DNA of 64,000 nt from positions 62,001 to 126,000 of the forward strand of contig JACKCH010000010.1 of assembly GCA_020634115.1 (NCBI GenBank). The letters are read 5' to 3'. The notes below the pieces were generated by a model that did not search any database, was not told the DNA's origin, and was given only the letters and a program-made list of their open reading frames with translations. The first letter of the stretch is position 1. Each line of letters begins with the position of its first letter. This DNA is from Anaerolineaceae bacterium. Its GTDB lineage: Bacteria; Chloroflexota; Anaerolineae; Aggregatilineales; Phototrophicaceae. Of this stretch, positions 16,251 to 26,800 are shown piece by piece. The translations under genes and the position numbers were made by a program.

Positions 16251-16775
16251 ATGGCTAGCTACAAAATAGGCCGCATCGCCGGGTTAAAAATCAGCGCCAC
16301 GCGCTCAACACCGGTGGCGGCGCTGGCCTTGTGGATAGTGTTCACAGGGATTGGACTTTTCGTTCTAAAGTTCTCGCCGCTTGAGGCCATTTTAGGTGGG
16401 CTGGCGGCGACTGCTCTGCATTACGCGGGTGAATTTCTGCACCAGTACGGCCACAGCCTCGCGGCGAAAGCCACTGGCTACCCGATGACCGGGGTGCGCT
16501 TCTGGCTGCTGCTCAGCACCTCACTCTACCCGCGAGACGAGCCGGAACTCCCGGCGGCAGTCCACATCCGGCGGGCGTGGGGTGGGCCAGTCGTCAGTCT
16601 CTTGCTAGGGGGCATCGCCACTGTTCTCGTGGTTCTGTTCGGGATCAGCGGTGTCCTGGGGTGGCTGCTGGCGTTCTTTGCCTTTGATAACATTTTCGTG
16701 TTCGGCCTGGGGGCGCTCTTGCCTCTGGGCTTCACCGATGGCAGCACTTTGCTGTACTGGTGGGGCAAACGGTAA
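16251..16775 (+). CDS. M50 site-2-protease-like membrane protein with altered HExxH motif
   Basis: The ATG at 16251 lies 10 bases after the M23 stop and follows AGGAGCAAAG. The 175-residue product has the layout of the M50 family: an IGRIAGLKI beta-strand opening, three to four membrane helices, a helix with the zinc motif, and a late helix with LLPLGFTDGS. The zinc motif reads H64-Q65-Y66-G67-H68, so the catalytic Glu is a Gln, while both His and the late Asp (D163) remain. In this family the Glu activates water, so the protein may bind metal without cutting, or be a pseudoprotease. Its position directly behind two cell-wall endopeptidases suggests a shared envelope role. Confidence 0.78.
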   Translation: MASYKIGRIAGLKISATRSTPVAALALWIVFTGIGLFVLKFSPLEAILGGLAATALHYAGEFLHQYGHSLAAKATGYPMTGVRFWLLLSTSLYPRDEPELPAAVHIRRAWGGPVVSLLLGGIATVLVVLFGISGVLGWLLAFFAFDNIFVFGLGALLPLGFTDGSTLLYWWGKR

Positions 16776-16791
16776 GCGCAGCCGCGCCTTG

Positions 16792-17553
16792 CTACCACCC
16801 ATACGCTGCCAGATCAACCTGAAGATATTCCCCTAACCGGGCATTGGCGTCTGCGAAATACGCCTTCAAGTGGGCTTGCAGCGCCAGGGAAAGCGGCTGC
16901 TCACTGGTGCGTTCACTATCGTTAATCTGGCGGTTGGCGCTCAGCGGGAAGAAATCCGGCGACACCCCTAATGCCGTATAAAGTTCCGGCAGGGCAACCT
17001 GTGGCGCGGTCATCAGGCGCTTGAAAATCACAACGGTGATCTGTTCCGGCGGGAAATACCGCTCGTAGGCTTGGATGTAATCCAGGTACAGGCCGCGTTT
17101 CAGGTAGGCATAAGGCGAGGCCGAAATCTGCGTCTTGTCGTATTGCTCGCGTCGTTCCTCTTCTTTCCAGAACGCCTCTTCCATTGGCAGGCGTTCTTTG
17201 CCGTTGTTCACGCTGAACCAGTAGTTCGAGATCGCCCGCTCCACCGGATTCCGCAGCGAAATCAGGATACGCGCCTCCGGGAAGGCCGTTGCAATCCGCT
17301 CGGCCACCGCTTCACTTTCGATGTAGCTGGTGCTTTTTTCACCGCGAATCTTAGCCCCGGCTTTGCCCTTAAAAAAAGCCGCTTCGTAATGGCTCACCCC
17401 TAACGCCAGCGAATTTGGGGCGAGAAAATATTTCGGCTCCGGTCTGATAGGTGACGCCATCTCAATATCCGGGTGTTCGCTCAGCGCATGGTACAGGTAG
17501 GTCGTGCCGGAACGCTGCGCTCCGACCAGGAAAAAGTGTGGATACTCACTCAT
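16792..17553 (-). CDS. Sulfotransferase family protein
   Basis: The 253-residue cytoplasmic protein has the two PAPS-binding signatures of carbohydrate sulfotransferases: the 5' phosphosulfate loop VGAQRSGTTYLYHAL (about residues 10-24) and the 3' phosphate segment ILISLRNPVERAISNYW (about 97-113). A Lys (LFK-like RSGTT loop) and Ser at the 3' site fit the heparan N-deacetylase/N-sulfotransferase-like group. It would move a sulfo group from PAPS to a sugar hydroxyl or amine. The start overlaps the end of the GT2 gene by 8 bases, so it is translated together with it. The likely substrate is the glycan made by the neighbouring glycosyltransferase. Confidence 0.88.
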   Translation of the reverse strand: MSEYPHFFLVGAQRSGTTYLYHALSEHPDIEMASPIRPEPKYFLAPNSLALGVSHYEAAFFKGKAGAKIRGEKSTSYIESEAVAERIATAFPEARILISLRNPVERAISNYWFSVNNGKERLPMEEAFWKEEERREQYDKTQISASPYAYLKRGLYLDYIQAYERYFPPEQITVVIFKRLMTAPQVALPELYTALGVSPDFFPLSANRQINDSERTSEQPLSLALQAHLKAYFADANARLGEYLQVDLAAYGW

Positions 17554-18511
17554 GATTTTGCCTGAAAATCTGCTTGACGTAATAGCTCTGGGTTGAGCCG
17601 GACTGCTGCATCAGCCGCACCACGTACTGCCCTAAAACACTGGTGATAGCGATGTTGATACCGGTAAACAAGGAAATCAGCACGACAATCGTCGTCCACC
17701 CCGGCACACTCACCCCCAGGAAGATGGACTTGAACAGGAAGAACATCCCCAGGAGAAACGCAATCAGAGAGATTCCGATCCCACCCAAGCTGACAAGCTG
17801 CAACGGAAACGCGGAGTAATTGAACAGTATCCGCAAAACCAGGTTGGTGATGCGAAACCAGTTGTACTGGCTGGCGCCAACGGTGCGGGGGTGATGGTCG
17901 ACCATCACATTGGCATAATGGCTGGAAAACATCAGCACCATGCCGGAAATATAGGGAAATGTGGTACGGTAATTGTTGATGCGCTCTACTACGTCCCGGC
18001 GGATCAGGCGGAAGTTAGTCAGCACCAGGTCAGGCGGTTGATCGAATACATGCCGGTTGACCCAGGCAATCACCTGGCTGCCGGAACGCCGGTACCAGGC
18101 GTGCGCTTTGCGGCGGAACTGCCCGATGACCAGGTCGTAATCGCTCTCCAGCGCCTTATCTACCAGGTGGATGATCTCGCCCGGTGGGTTTTGCAGGTCA
18201 TCATCAATCGTAATGACGTAATCTCCGCTGCTGTGTTGTAAACCGCAGAACAGAGCGTTGTGCTGTCCGAAATTCCGAATCAGGCTGATAGCGATAATGT
18301 GTGGGTTCTCCTGGGCGCTCTGGTGCAGCACGGCCTCGCTGTGATCCGAACTACCGTCATTCACGGCGATAATCTCATAGTTCCAATCCTGCGCCTCAAA
18401 AAAAGCCGCCGTTTGCCGCAGGGTTTCCCCGATCACGGCTTCGCTGTTAAACACCGGAATGACAACGGTATAGGTGTACTGTCTGGCACGCTGTTGTTTT
18501 TCTTCGTTCAT
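17546..18511 (-). CDS. GT2 glycosyltransferase, dolichol-phosphate-sugar-synthase-like with two C-terminal helices
   Basis: The preferred start is ATG 18511, giving 321 residues; a TTG at 18538 would overlap the previous stop. The N-terminal GT-A fold has TVVIPVFNSEAVI at residue about 6, the metal/UDP site ITIDDDLQNP (about residue 92), and QFRRKAHAWYR, as in DPM1/GtrB/ArnC-type enzymes that move a sugar from a nucleotide donor to polyprenyl phosphate. Two membrane helices near the C-terminus (about 228-250 and 262-290) are typical of GtrB. It lies between the big membrane protein and the sulfotransferase in one transcriptional unit. The lipid-linked sugar is unknown. Confidence 0.9.
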   Translation of the reverse strand: MNEEKQQRARQYTYTVVIPVFNSEAVIGETLRQTAAFFEAQDWNYEIIAVNDGSSDHSEAVLHQSAQENPHIIAISLIRNFGQHNALFCGLQHSSGDYVITIDDDLQNPPGEIIHLVDKALESDYDLVIGQFRRKAHAWYRRSGSQVIAWVNRHVFDQPPDLVLTNFRLIRRDVVERINNYRTTFPYISGMVLMFSSHYANVMVDHHPRTVGASQYNWFRITNLVLRILFNYSAFPLQLVSLGGIGISLIAFLLGMFFLFKSIFLGVSVPGWTTIVVLISLFTGINIAITSVLGQYVVRLMQQSGSTQSYYVKQIFRQNHE

Positions 18512-18534
18512 CACCTGGTTTCCTGCTTGCCCGA

Positions 18535-20295
18535 TCAATTTCCGGGGCAGCTACTGGTCAGGGGGACGGGCATCTCATCAAACGGGAGTGCTAACCGCGA
18601 CTCGTTTGTTCTTAAGGTCGTGAGAACGCCGGGTTCTGATGTACCGATGTTGTAACCAGCCAAATCCTGCATATCAATTTCCCGGAGCAGGGTCATCGTG
18701 CCATCATTAGCATAGTGCAGTAGCACAATATCCTCGTTGCTCACTAACTGCGGTGACGCCCACCGGCTGGAGCGGATACCGTCGGCGTCCAGGCACAGCC
18801 CCGACGCAAAGTCCAGTTCACACGTGCCCGGCGCGGGGATGAAGTCGTCTTCGTAGCCCGTGTTGCCAGTTTTAAGGATGTCAATGGTGACATCCCCCTG
18901 CGCCTCATCAATCAGGATTTGCGCCTGACGAATGATGACATCATGGGCATCTGGCGTGCGGGAAACCACCCAATCGGGGTCAGTGACGATGACAATGTGC
19001 AACGGGCGATAGAACAGGCAGCGCACATCCAGAACGGCTTCGGCCACATGCTCGACTTCGGTGTAGGCGGCTTCGCCTTCGCTCCGGTAGGCCTGGACGA
19101 TGGCGAAACCCGGCCCGACCACCACCACGCCGATCAGTACCAGCGCCACGCCTTCCCACAGTCGCGCCCGATTCGCGGTGAATCGCCGCAGCAGGTAAAC
19201 CGCCCCGGCCAGCAGCATGACGTACAGCAGCATCACCCCCGCCGCCCGGCTGAAAGTGATTCGATCCTGGTAGGAGTAGCGGGTGGTGGGGTTGCTGGCC
19301 CCGACCAGCACCGCGCAGGCGATCATCACCAGTGCCAGCACGATTAGCCGCAGGACATCCCGCCCGAACCGGTCTTCTGACTCGTCCTCAGGGGGCATCC
19401 AGCGCCCGATGAACCACAACAGCGCCCCGCCCACCACACTGCCGACGACCAGCCAGGCGACATACCCATCGTGCACGATAATTTCCAGTGTTTGAGCCAG
19501 CAGCGCCGGAAACGCCAGACTCGCCCCGATCCAGTTCAGGATACGCAGTGGGTACGAGCCAAACTGTGTTGGTGCGAGGCGATCCCAGGGGGAGAACACC
19601 ACCACCACGAGGTAGGCCAATGCCGCGCCCAGGAGGAGAAATGGGATGGCGTGCAGGATTAGCCGCCGGACACGTTCCTGCCAGGGGACGGTATCCAACA
19701 CGAACCACCCGGCGACGATATTCACGCCAATCCAGGGGATTCCGGATTCGTAGTTCAGGATGGAAATGGCATACAGGGCGAAGGACAGCCAGTAGAGCCA
19801 GCGGGCTGTTCCGCGCTTTTCGGCCTTCAGGCTGAGGATATAGGTATAGGTGGAGGCCAGCAGCATCACCAGCGTGGTTTCGATGCCCCAGCCGATGCTC
19901 TGAAACGACTCGGCCACCCGAATCGGCGTAAACGTCAGCGCCAGCCCCGCCGCAACCGCCAGCCATTTTCGACGTGTCAGTTGAAACACGACGCCCGCTA
20001 AGAACGCACCTTCCAGCACGCGGCTGCCTTGCAGGATGAGATGGTAGGGAAGCATGTTATGGCCGAAAAGCGTATAGCCCAGGGCGTTACGGGGGGCGGC
20101 CAGCAGATGTCGCTGGTTGAAGTCCAGGTAGTGATCCATGAACCCCTGGAAGCCGTAAGCGTCAATCCAGACCAAGCTGACTTCTACATCCGTATGGAGA
20201 GGGCCAAAACTCAGCCCCTGTGCGATCAGCAGTGCCAGTGACACGGAGCCAATCAACAGAACAATTAAAAGTGGAGACTTTTTCAAGTTACTCAT
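18535..20295 (-). CDS. Polytopic membrane protein, glycosyltransferase-like
   Basis: ATG 20295 follows an AGGGAG Shine-Dalgarno. The 586-residue protein has ten or more hydrophobic helices up to about residue 390, then a soluble domain of about 190 residues. The first extracytoplasmic loop is rich in Asp and Tyr (HTDVEVSLVW, DHYLDFNQRH). This layout is like GT-C family enzymes (GT39/GT83-type or Chloroflexota relatives) that use lipid-linked sugars, but I do not see a clear DxD or family signature. It precedes the GT2 and sulfotransferase genes in the same direction with a gap of about 23 bases. It may use the polyprenyl-linked sugar made by the GT2 enzyme. Confidence 0.75.
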   Translation of the reverse strand: MSNLKKSPLLIVLLIGSVSLALLIAQGLSFGPLHTDVEVSLVWIDAYGFQGFMDHYLDFNQRHLLAAPRNALGYTLFGHNMLPYHLILQGSRVLEGAFLAGVVFQLTRRKWLAVAAGLALTFTPIRVAESFQSIGWGIETTLVMLLASTYTYILSLKAEKRGTARWLYWLSFALYAISILNYESGIPWIGVNIVAGWFVLDTVPWQERVRRLILHAIPFLLLGAALAYLVVVVFSPWDRLAPTQFGSYPLRILNWIGASLAFPALLAQTLEIIVHDGYVAWLVVGSVVGGALLWFIGRWMPPEDESEDRFGRDVLRLIVLALVMIACAVLVGASNPTTRYSYQDRITFSRAAGVMLLYVMLLAGAVYLLRRFTANRARLWEGVALVLIGVVVVGPGFAIVQAYRSEGEAAYTEVEHVAEAVLDVRCLFYRPLHIVIVTDPDWVVSRTPDAHDVIIRQAQILIDEAQGDVTIDILKTGNTGYEDDFIPAPGTCELDFASGLCLDADGIRSSRWASPQLVSNEDIVLLHYANDGTMTLLREIDMQDLAGYNIGTSEPGVLTTLRTNESRLALPFDEMPVPLTSSCPGN

Positions 20296-20567
20296 GAATC
20301 TCCCTGTAAAGGTCATTTATTAACAGTAGAGTCTGAGTCTGCGCGTATGCCAGCCTATATTACACGGCGAATTTTGCTTTTACGTTCAATTTCGCCCAGG
20401 CTTACGTAATCTTTAATGAAATGACCATGCTAAAATAAGGATTCAGTCTGATTGCTGCTGAATGAATCAACAGAGTCTTAAGCGAATATTGCTATCCCCA
20501 GAGCCTAAAACAGGGAGATTGCGAGGTGGTTAAGGAGAGGTTACGGTCTAGTAACCGGTGTGGCGTT

Positions 20568-21227
20568 TTATAACCCCGCCGTATGGTGCGCGGCGCGAAT
20601 CGGTTCGGGCAGGCGGTAACGGGTGACACAGCGCAGCGCCAGTTCGGTTGCGGTGGGGATGTCCGCCAGGTGGCCGGGAGAGATGTACACCGGCTTGACG
20701 TTGGTTTTTGTTCGCAGCACCACGCCCAACAACTCTCCCTTGTCGGTCAGGTCGCTGAATGCGCCGCGTTCATGCCCCGGTTCGGTGTATTCCCCGATAA
20801 AATGCGTTTTGCCGCAGCCGATGGTAGGCCGTCCCAGCCACAGCCCCAGGTGAGAGGCGATTCCGATGCGGCGCGGGTGGATGCGTCCCATACCATCGAA
20901 AATGAAGGCGTCCGGCTCGTGTTCCAGCTTGCCGAAGGCCTCCACCAGCACTGGCCCTTCGCGGAAACTCAGCAGGCCGGGGATATAGGGGAAGGGTGTC
21001 GGCTGGGTCGCCAAAACGGTTTCCACGATTTCCAGGCCGGGGAAGGTCAGCACGACCACCGCCGCGCGGGAGACATTGTTCTTCACACTGACATCCACGC
21101 CCGCCACCAACCGCACGGAATCCAGGTCAATCGGGCGGTCATGGATAACCTCGGCGGCCAGTGTTTTTTGCAGGGCGATGGCTTCGCTCGGTGTGATGTC
21201 CCAGTTGTGGCGGTGTTCCAGGTGCAT
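20568..21227 (-). CDS. nfi: Endonuclease V
   Basis: The 219-residue protein matches endonuclease V over its length. The signatures are VAGVDVSVK (about residues 41-49; catalytic Asp), PYIPGLLSFREGP (about 80-92; the PYIP wedge and catalytic Glu) and FDGMGRIHPRR (about 109-119; third catalytic Asp), followed by GIASHLGL. The enzyme nicks DNA or RNA 3' to deoxyinosine and similar deaminated bases as a first step of repair in the cytoplasm. It is a stand-alone gene; its downstream 6-bp hairpin (GGTTAC/GTAACC near 20537-20554) has no T run. No odd residues seen. Confidence 0.95.
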   Translation of the reverse strand: MHLEHRHNWDITPSEAIALQKTLAAEVIHDRPIDLDSVRLVAGVDVSVKNNVSRAAVVVLTFPGLEIVETVLATQPTPFPYIPGLLSFREGPVLVEAFGKLEHEPDAFIFDGMGRIHPRRIGIASHLGLWLGRPTIGCGKTHFIGEYTEPGHERGAFSDLTDKGELLGVVLRTKTNVKPVYISPGHLADIPTATELALRCVTRYRLPEPIRAAHHTAGL

Positions 21228-21314
21228 GATGATGAGTTCCTCTGTTAGCCGACGTAGTTTCTATTATAATCACCTATGCAATGGCAAATAACCGCTCAAG
21301 TGTTTCTAATACTG

Positions 21315-21429
21315 ACCTCACCCCTACTCGCTGCGCTCGTTTTCCCCTTCCTTCGAGGGGACATACGTCTCCGTTTCAGTCACAATTTGGAGAGGGGATG
21401 GAGAACCGGAGGTTCGGAAGGGGTGAGGT
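21315..21429 (+). repeat. Repeat family A, intergenic copy with internal insertion
   Basis: The element is the inverse of the copy at 12380-12464: same terminal ACCTCACCCC...GGGGTGAGGT arms and the ACTCGCTGCGCTCG and GGTTCGG blocks. It differs by about 30 extra bases in the central loop. It lies 36 bases before the ATG of the methyltransferase gene and may sit in its leader. Confidence 0.83.
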
Positions 21430-21465
21430 AATACACAAGCGACAATTTCACAGAATAGACGACTG

Positions 21466-22650
21466 ATGCCAACTGAAGACTACCGCGAAACGATTAAACA
21501 GATTGTCATGGGCGAGGACTCGTTCGTCTCGCTCACGCTTAAGGGCAAGGTGCGGGGCGAACCCGTCCCCTGGCGCATGATTACCGCCCGGCCTATCCTA
21601 ATTAAAGACCACTGGCATTTACAGGTGTCGCGCTTCGACGCTCGCCAGGACACCACCAAGAACTATACCGGGGAAGCCGCCGAAGTCGAACTGGACGCGA
21701 TTCTGGCAATTCCCTATAGCAGCGTTCAGGTGCGCACCACCGAGGCCGACCTGGATTTCCAGATCACCAAGAAAGGTAAGGCCATCCTGCACCGCCACGC
21801 ACCCAGCGTGGAAACCCCTGATTTCGCCCATGATTCCAGCAAGGCGCTGCCGATTCCCGCCGGAGAGCCGGATTCATTCATGCAGGCGGTGGGCATCATG
21901 AACGATGATGGTTCGGTCAAAGCCAATATGCAGGGTAAATTCGCCCAGATCAACGAGTTCCTCAAGCTACTTGACCATACCCGGGCTCTGGATAGCTTCG
22001 ACCATTCCCCCGTGACGATTCTGGACTGCGGCTGTGGCTCGTCGTATCTCACCTTCGCGGCCTACCACTACATCAACGACATTCGCGGCATCCCGGCGCA
22101 CATGGACGGCGTGGACACCAATGCCGGATTGATTGAGAAAAGCACGGCTTACAGCCTGGAACTGAACACGGCGGAAGTGTGTTTCTATAACTCGCCGATT
22201 ATTGATTACGTGCCGGAGACTCCGCCCGACATCGTGCTGGCGCTGCACGCCTGTGACACCGCCACCGACGAGGCGCTGTTTCAGGGCATTCACTGGGGTA
22301 CGGGGTTGATTCTAGCTGTCCCCTGCTGCCATCATCACCTGCACGAACAACTCGAAAACGGGGTTGACCCCTTCCGCCCGGTGATGCGGCATGGCATTCT
22401 CAAAAAGCGTATGGTGGACATTCTGACCGACAGTTTCCGGGCGTTGATTCTGCGGATTATGGGCTACAAAACGGACGTAGTGGAGTTCGTTTCCAGCGAA
22501 CACACGGATCGCAACCTCATGATTCGCGCCGTGAAGCGTACCGCTCCCGGCGACCCGGCGTTTCTGTCGGAATATGCCGCGCTCAAAGCTTTCTGGGATG
22601 TGACGCCCTACCTGGAAACCCTGTTGGGCGATTCCTTCCCGGCGGGGTAG
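21466..22650 (+). CDS. SAM-dependent methyltransferase (METTL25/PF13679-like)
   Basis: The 394-residue protein has a variable N-terminal domain of about 170 residues with many beta strands and a C-terminal Rossmann methyltransferase. The SAM loop is ILDCGCGSSYLTF (about residues 185-197). A second signature, ALHACDTATDEALF, follows at about 260, as in the PF13679 group that includes human METTL25 and RRNAD1. The CCHHH cluster at about 287 (VPCCHHHLHEQL) is also shared by that group. The target is unknown; relatives are suspected RNA or peptide methyltransferases. The ATG at 21466 gives the shortest reasonable start and no strong Shine-Dalgarno. It follows a repeat element and stands alone. 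Confidence 0.82.
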   Translation: MPTEDYRETIKQIVMGEDSFVSLTLKGKVRGEPVPWRMITARPILIKDHWHLQVSRFDARQDTTKNYTGEAAEVELDAILAIPYSSVQVRTTEADLDFQITKKGKAILHRHAPSVETPDFAHDSSKALPIPAGEPDSFMQAVGIMNDDGSVKANMQGKFAQINEFLKLLDHTRALDSFDHSPVTILDCGCGSSYLTFAAYHYINDIRGIPAHMDGVDTNAGLIEKSTAYSLELNTAEVCFYNSPIIDYVPETPPDIVLALHACDTATDEALFQGIHWGTGLILAVPCCHHHLHEQLENGVDPFRPVMRHGILKKRMVDILTDSFRALILRIMGYKTDVVEFVSSEHTDRNLMIRAVKRTAPGDPAFLSEYAALKAFWDVTPYLETLLGDSFPAG

Positions 22651-22711
22651 CCGGATAGCTGGTTAGGTCTTTTGCTATTCATCTACCGCGCTAACCAGTT
22701 AATTAGCTGCT

Positions 22712-23476
22712 CTACTGTGCTGTCCAGCCGCCATCCACCAGCAAAATCGTGCCATTGACCATATCCGCCGCCGGGGAAGCCAGGTAGATCACCGCCGCCG
22801 CGACATCCATCGTTGTTCCCACATGACCGACGGGCAGGCGCGACAGCACATCCGCCGCAAATTCCGGCGTGTCGAGCCGTTCCGCTGTGCCAGGGGTTCG
22901 GATAAACGTGGGCGCGACAGCGTTCACCCGAATCCCGCCCTTCGCCCATTCCAGCGCCAGGACTCGCGTCAACTGGTCAACGCCGCCTTTGCTGGCACAG
23001 TACACCGCATGGCGCAGAATCCCTACCTGTCCGGCCTGCGAACTCATGTTGACGATGCGCCCGTACCCCTGCTGAAGCATCTGCTTCCCGGCGGCCTGGC
23101 ACATGAAGAACAATCCTTTCAGGTTCACGTCCATTAGCGTGTCCCAATCGTCCTCAGTGACCGCTATAGCGTCATGATTTGCACCAACTCCCGCATTATT
23201 AACGAGAATATCCAGCCGCCCGAAGTGAGCAACGGCCTGCTCAACCGCAGCGCGTATTTGCTCCAGGCTGTACATATCGAGTGCCACAGCCAGCGCTTCA
23301 CCGCCTTCCAACTCGATTTGCTTAACCAGTTCCGCCAACGCGGACATATCCCGCGCACCGACAACCACTTTCGCCCCGGCGTGCGCCATCGCTAGCGCGA
23401 CATCATAGCCGATGCCCCGGCTGGCGCCAGTCACCAGTGCGACCTGTCCGGTTAAAGAAAAATTCGGGTACTCCAT
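22712..23476 (-). CDS. Short-chain dehydrogenase/reductase (classical)
   Basis: The 254-residue protein has every classical SDR motif: TGASRGIGYDVA (residues about 16-27), NNAGVG (about 92-97), the catalytic Ser in NMSSQAG (about 144-150) and YCASK (about 159-163), then the PTFIRTP substrate loop. The Arg/Asp at the end of the second strand (GARDMS) points to NADP(H) preference. It probably reduces or oxidises a sugar or keto-acyl substrate; sequence alone does not tell which. It is convergent with the methyltransferase gene and otherwise alone. In contrast to the SDR at 2617, this one is intact. Confidence 0.92.
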   Translation of the reverse strand: MEYPNFSLTGQVALVTGASRGIGYDVALAMAHAGAKVVVGARDMSALAELVKQIELEGGEALAVALDMYSLEQIRAAVEQAVAHFGRLDILVNNAGVGANHDAIAVTEDDWDTLMDVNLKGLFFMCQAAGKQMLQQGYGRIVNMSSQAGQVGILRHAVYCASKGGVDQLTRVLALEWAKGGIRVNAVAPTFIRTPGTAERLDTPEFAADVLSRLPVGHVGTTMDVAAAVIYLASPAADMVNGTILLVDGGWTAQ

Positions 23477-23869
23477 GATAACCTCCTCGTTCTAACCAAT
23501 TCCGTCGAATGTACTATCCCCGCGCCATTTCACAAATATCCAGCGGAGATAACAGTGGGTGATAGATAGATTGTGATAGGGAAATAATACATCATGTCTT
23601 TACAACAGTACGGCCCACCATTTGCCTAGACTGGACGATTATCCCTTATCCAGATATGCCAATGCACCACCGTGTGCCTGCGTTGATGAAAGACTCATGG
23701 ATGGATATACCGATTCACTACTAATCTGAAACGCACTATCAACCTAAACTTATATTGTAGTGTGCGGCTTTGTGTGTTAAACTGTTGAGACTGATACTAA
23801 GACGCAATCTTTTGTTAATTTATGAATACACAATCATCAATCATAAGTTAATTATTACAGTCGTGTTAT
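23477..23869. other. Gene-free stretch between an SDR and the large sensor kinase
   Basis: I see no gene, hairpin terminator or known RNA element in this stretch. It is AT-richer than its surroundings and must carry the divergent promoters of the SDR (minus) and the sensor kinase (plus), but no clear -35/-10 pair stands out. Confidence 0.4.
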
Positions 23870-26800
23870 ATGTCTCGCAAGGCTGCTCACCTATCCGCTC
23901 CCCCACCAGACACACCTTCGGCAGCGCCATCGCTCATTCAGCGCAGTCTGATTATTATCCTCAGTTGGCTTCCGGCGGTGCTGAGTCTATTCGGTATCCT
24001 GGTACTCATGCAGCAATACCAGCTAGACCTATCCACGCTACTGATCTGGTTGGGTTGTGTCGGGCTTCTGGCGTTATATCACATCCTGGCGGGGGACGCC
24101 CGTTATCATCTCTGGACGTGGTATCTGTCGGTAGGGTTACTTATGTGCTGGCTGACGCTGGGACTTCCGGCGGCGCTGGTACTGGCCTTGGTTGCGCCTG
24201 GGGTAGCGCTGGGCGTTTGGTGGTGCTGTGCCGAGTTCTTCTCCTTCCCGATGCTCCCTCAAGACCGAATTTCCGCGTTTGTTGGAATACGAAGTGGCAT
24301 CGGCGTGGTTTTTCTATTGGTCGCTCACGGGCTGTATTTGTTGCTGAAAGGCCAGCTCCCCCTCACTACCATCACAGTCTCAGATATTCTGCCCTTGGGG
24401 AGCGTTTTTTTTATCGTGGCGCTGGGACTCCAGATTCTGGTGACGGCTTATGTTAACCGGCAGCGGTCCGTAAACTGGCGTGATGACCTATGGGATGGGC
24501 TGATCTTCATCCCGGTTGCGGCTCTCACACCGATTATTCTGTACCAGCTTGGCTATATCCTATTCCTGGTTGTGCTGCTCATAATCGGGCTGCACACCAT
24601 TCGCTACCGATATATCGGGAAATCTGACCGACATTATCGAGAATTTCAACAGAAACTCAACCTTCTGAACACCTTCGCGCCCCGGATTACGCCTTACCAA
24701 TCCGAATCGAACGGGATGCAGGCCGTTTGCCAGGCAGCGCTGGCCGTGACACACTCCCAAGAAGCCGGGGTTTTCCTGCTGGATAGAGTCAATCAGTGTT
24801 TTCAGCTGTATGCCTCAGTAGACATTACGCCACAGGGCAGATATATGCTGGAAAGCACGCTTCTCCTGCCGACGCAATGGCCGTTCATCATGGCCGATCC
24901 CAGCCAGCAGGTCCGCGAAACACTTCATGAGGTGACAGCCCCAGGTGGGCAGCCGCGCCGTGCAACCGCGCTCCCGTTACGGCATGGCGGCTCCCTGCTC
25001 GGATGTCTGGTAATTAATACCGCGCCCGACTATACCCTACCCCAAACAGACCTGACATTGCTGATTATTCTGGCGAATTACGCCGCCGGATCGCTGAACA
25101 GCGCCAATGTGGTGCAGGAACTCGAGTCATATGTGTTTGAAACCACCCATCTCCTCTCGCTTTCCCGCGCAACCGCAAATATCAACCTGGGTAACAGTGA
25201 CAACTTCGATTATATCGCCGCAGCCGTCAGCCAGATGGTGAATGTGCAATGGGTCATGCTGCTTCTGGCAGATAACAGCGGGATACCTGCACGTATCCTG
25301 GGGCAGGTACGCGCCGAAATATCCCACGATGCGGAGCAGGTTTTACGCTTACCGGAGTTCCTGGCGTTTGATAACATGACGCCCAGCGGGATGTATGTTT
25401 ACCGCGCAGAGGATGAGTCCTGTTCCGAAGGCCTTCAGGCGCTGATGGCGCAGGATGGGCTGGATGCGGTTGTGCTAGTTCCGCTGACCACGCAAAATGC
25501 GCTGCTTGGCGCGATTATGCTGGGGACAACTGAAAACCAGAAGCTGACCGGGCGCGAGGAACGTCTACTAGAGGTGGTTGCCTCACAGATCGCCCAACAT
25601 CTGCAGTTGGCGTGGCTTTACCAGATGACGCGCCAGATGCTGAACCAGCGCGGCAAGCAATTGACCGTCATTGAAGAAATCGCCCGCCAGATTTCCGGTT
25701 CACGCGATTTTAATGACATCATTTACAACGTCCTCAATGCCGCTATTCAGACTACCCAGGCGAGTATGGCTGTCCTCGCGCTGGTAACTGATACAGGCGA
25801 TTACTGGACGATCATTCACTATTATGATGAGCAAGGGCAGTTTCAACGCAAATTCGCGCCCCAGGCCAAAGATACCGGCACGATTGGCCGGGCAATCCGT
25901 ACCGGAAAAACGCTGCTGATTGTGGATAACACACAGGATCCGGATTATCTGACGACACCACCGGCCCGTTACTCCTCGTCGTTGGTCGTCCCGCTCTATC
26001 GGGACCAGATGCCGGTGGGGGCACTGAATGTTGAAAGTATATACCCGTCTTTCTTCACCCAGGAACAGGCGGGTTTCCTGCATAACCTGGGCGAACACGC
26101 GCTAATTAGCATTGAAAACGCCCGTCTCCTGGAAAAACTCAATTACCAGGTTGAGACATTGCGTAGCCTGCGCGAACTCTCGTTGTTCCTTTCCAGCGCG
26201 GTGGATACCAGTTCCGTCATCCGGGCGGTGTTGGGCGCAGCGATGGCGATTCTGCACAGCCAGAATGCCGTTCTGTACCGGTATCATAAGTTGACCGATC
26301 AACTGGTCGGACAGTGGTCTATCTGGATTCAAAATAGCGAGGCCGATTCGGGCGTCATGGAACGGGTGGCTCGGCAGGCGATTCTGACTGAGGAAATTCA
26401 GGCTATCCTGAATGTTGACGACCAGCCCGCGCTCGCTGGTGAAGACCCGTTGATGTACCGGAGCATGATCGTTGTGCCGATTATCCGGGGCGATGAGATT
26501 ACCGAGGTGCTGTGTGTCGCCTTCTCTGAGCCACACTTTTTCCAGGAACGCGATGTCAGCACATTGTCCTGGTTGGCAAGTCAGACGGCCCGTCACCTGG
26601 AAAACGCTATGCTGCACCAGCAAATCCGGGATGCCAGCAGCCGGATGAAGGCGATTCTGGATACCACCCGCGATGGGGTGATCCTGCTAGATCGAAACGG
26701 CAGCCTGGCCGAGGCGAACCCGGCGGCGGAAAAACTGATGGGGTTCGACCTGAGCAATCACCGGCAGTCCCGCTTCACCGACCTGCTGAACAGTGTTGAA

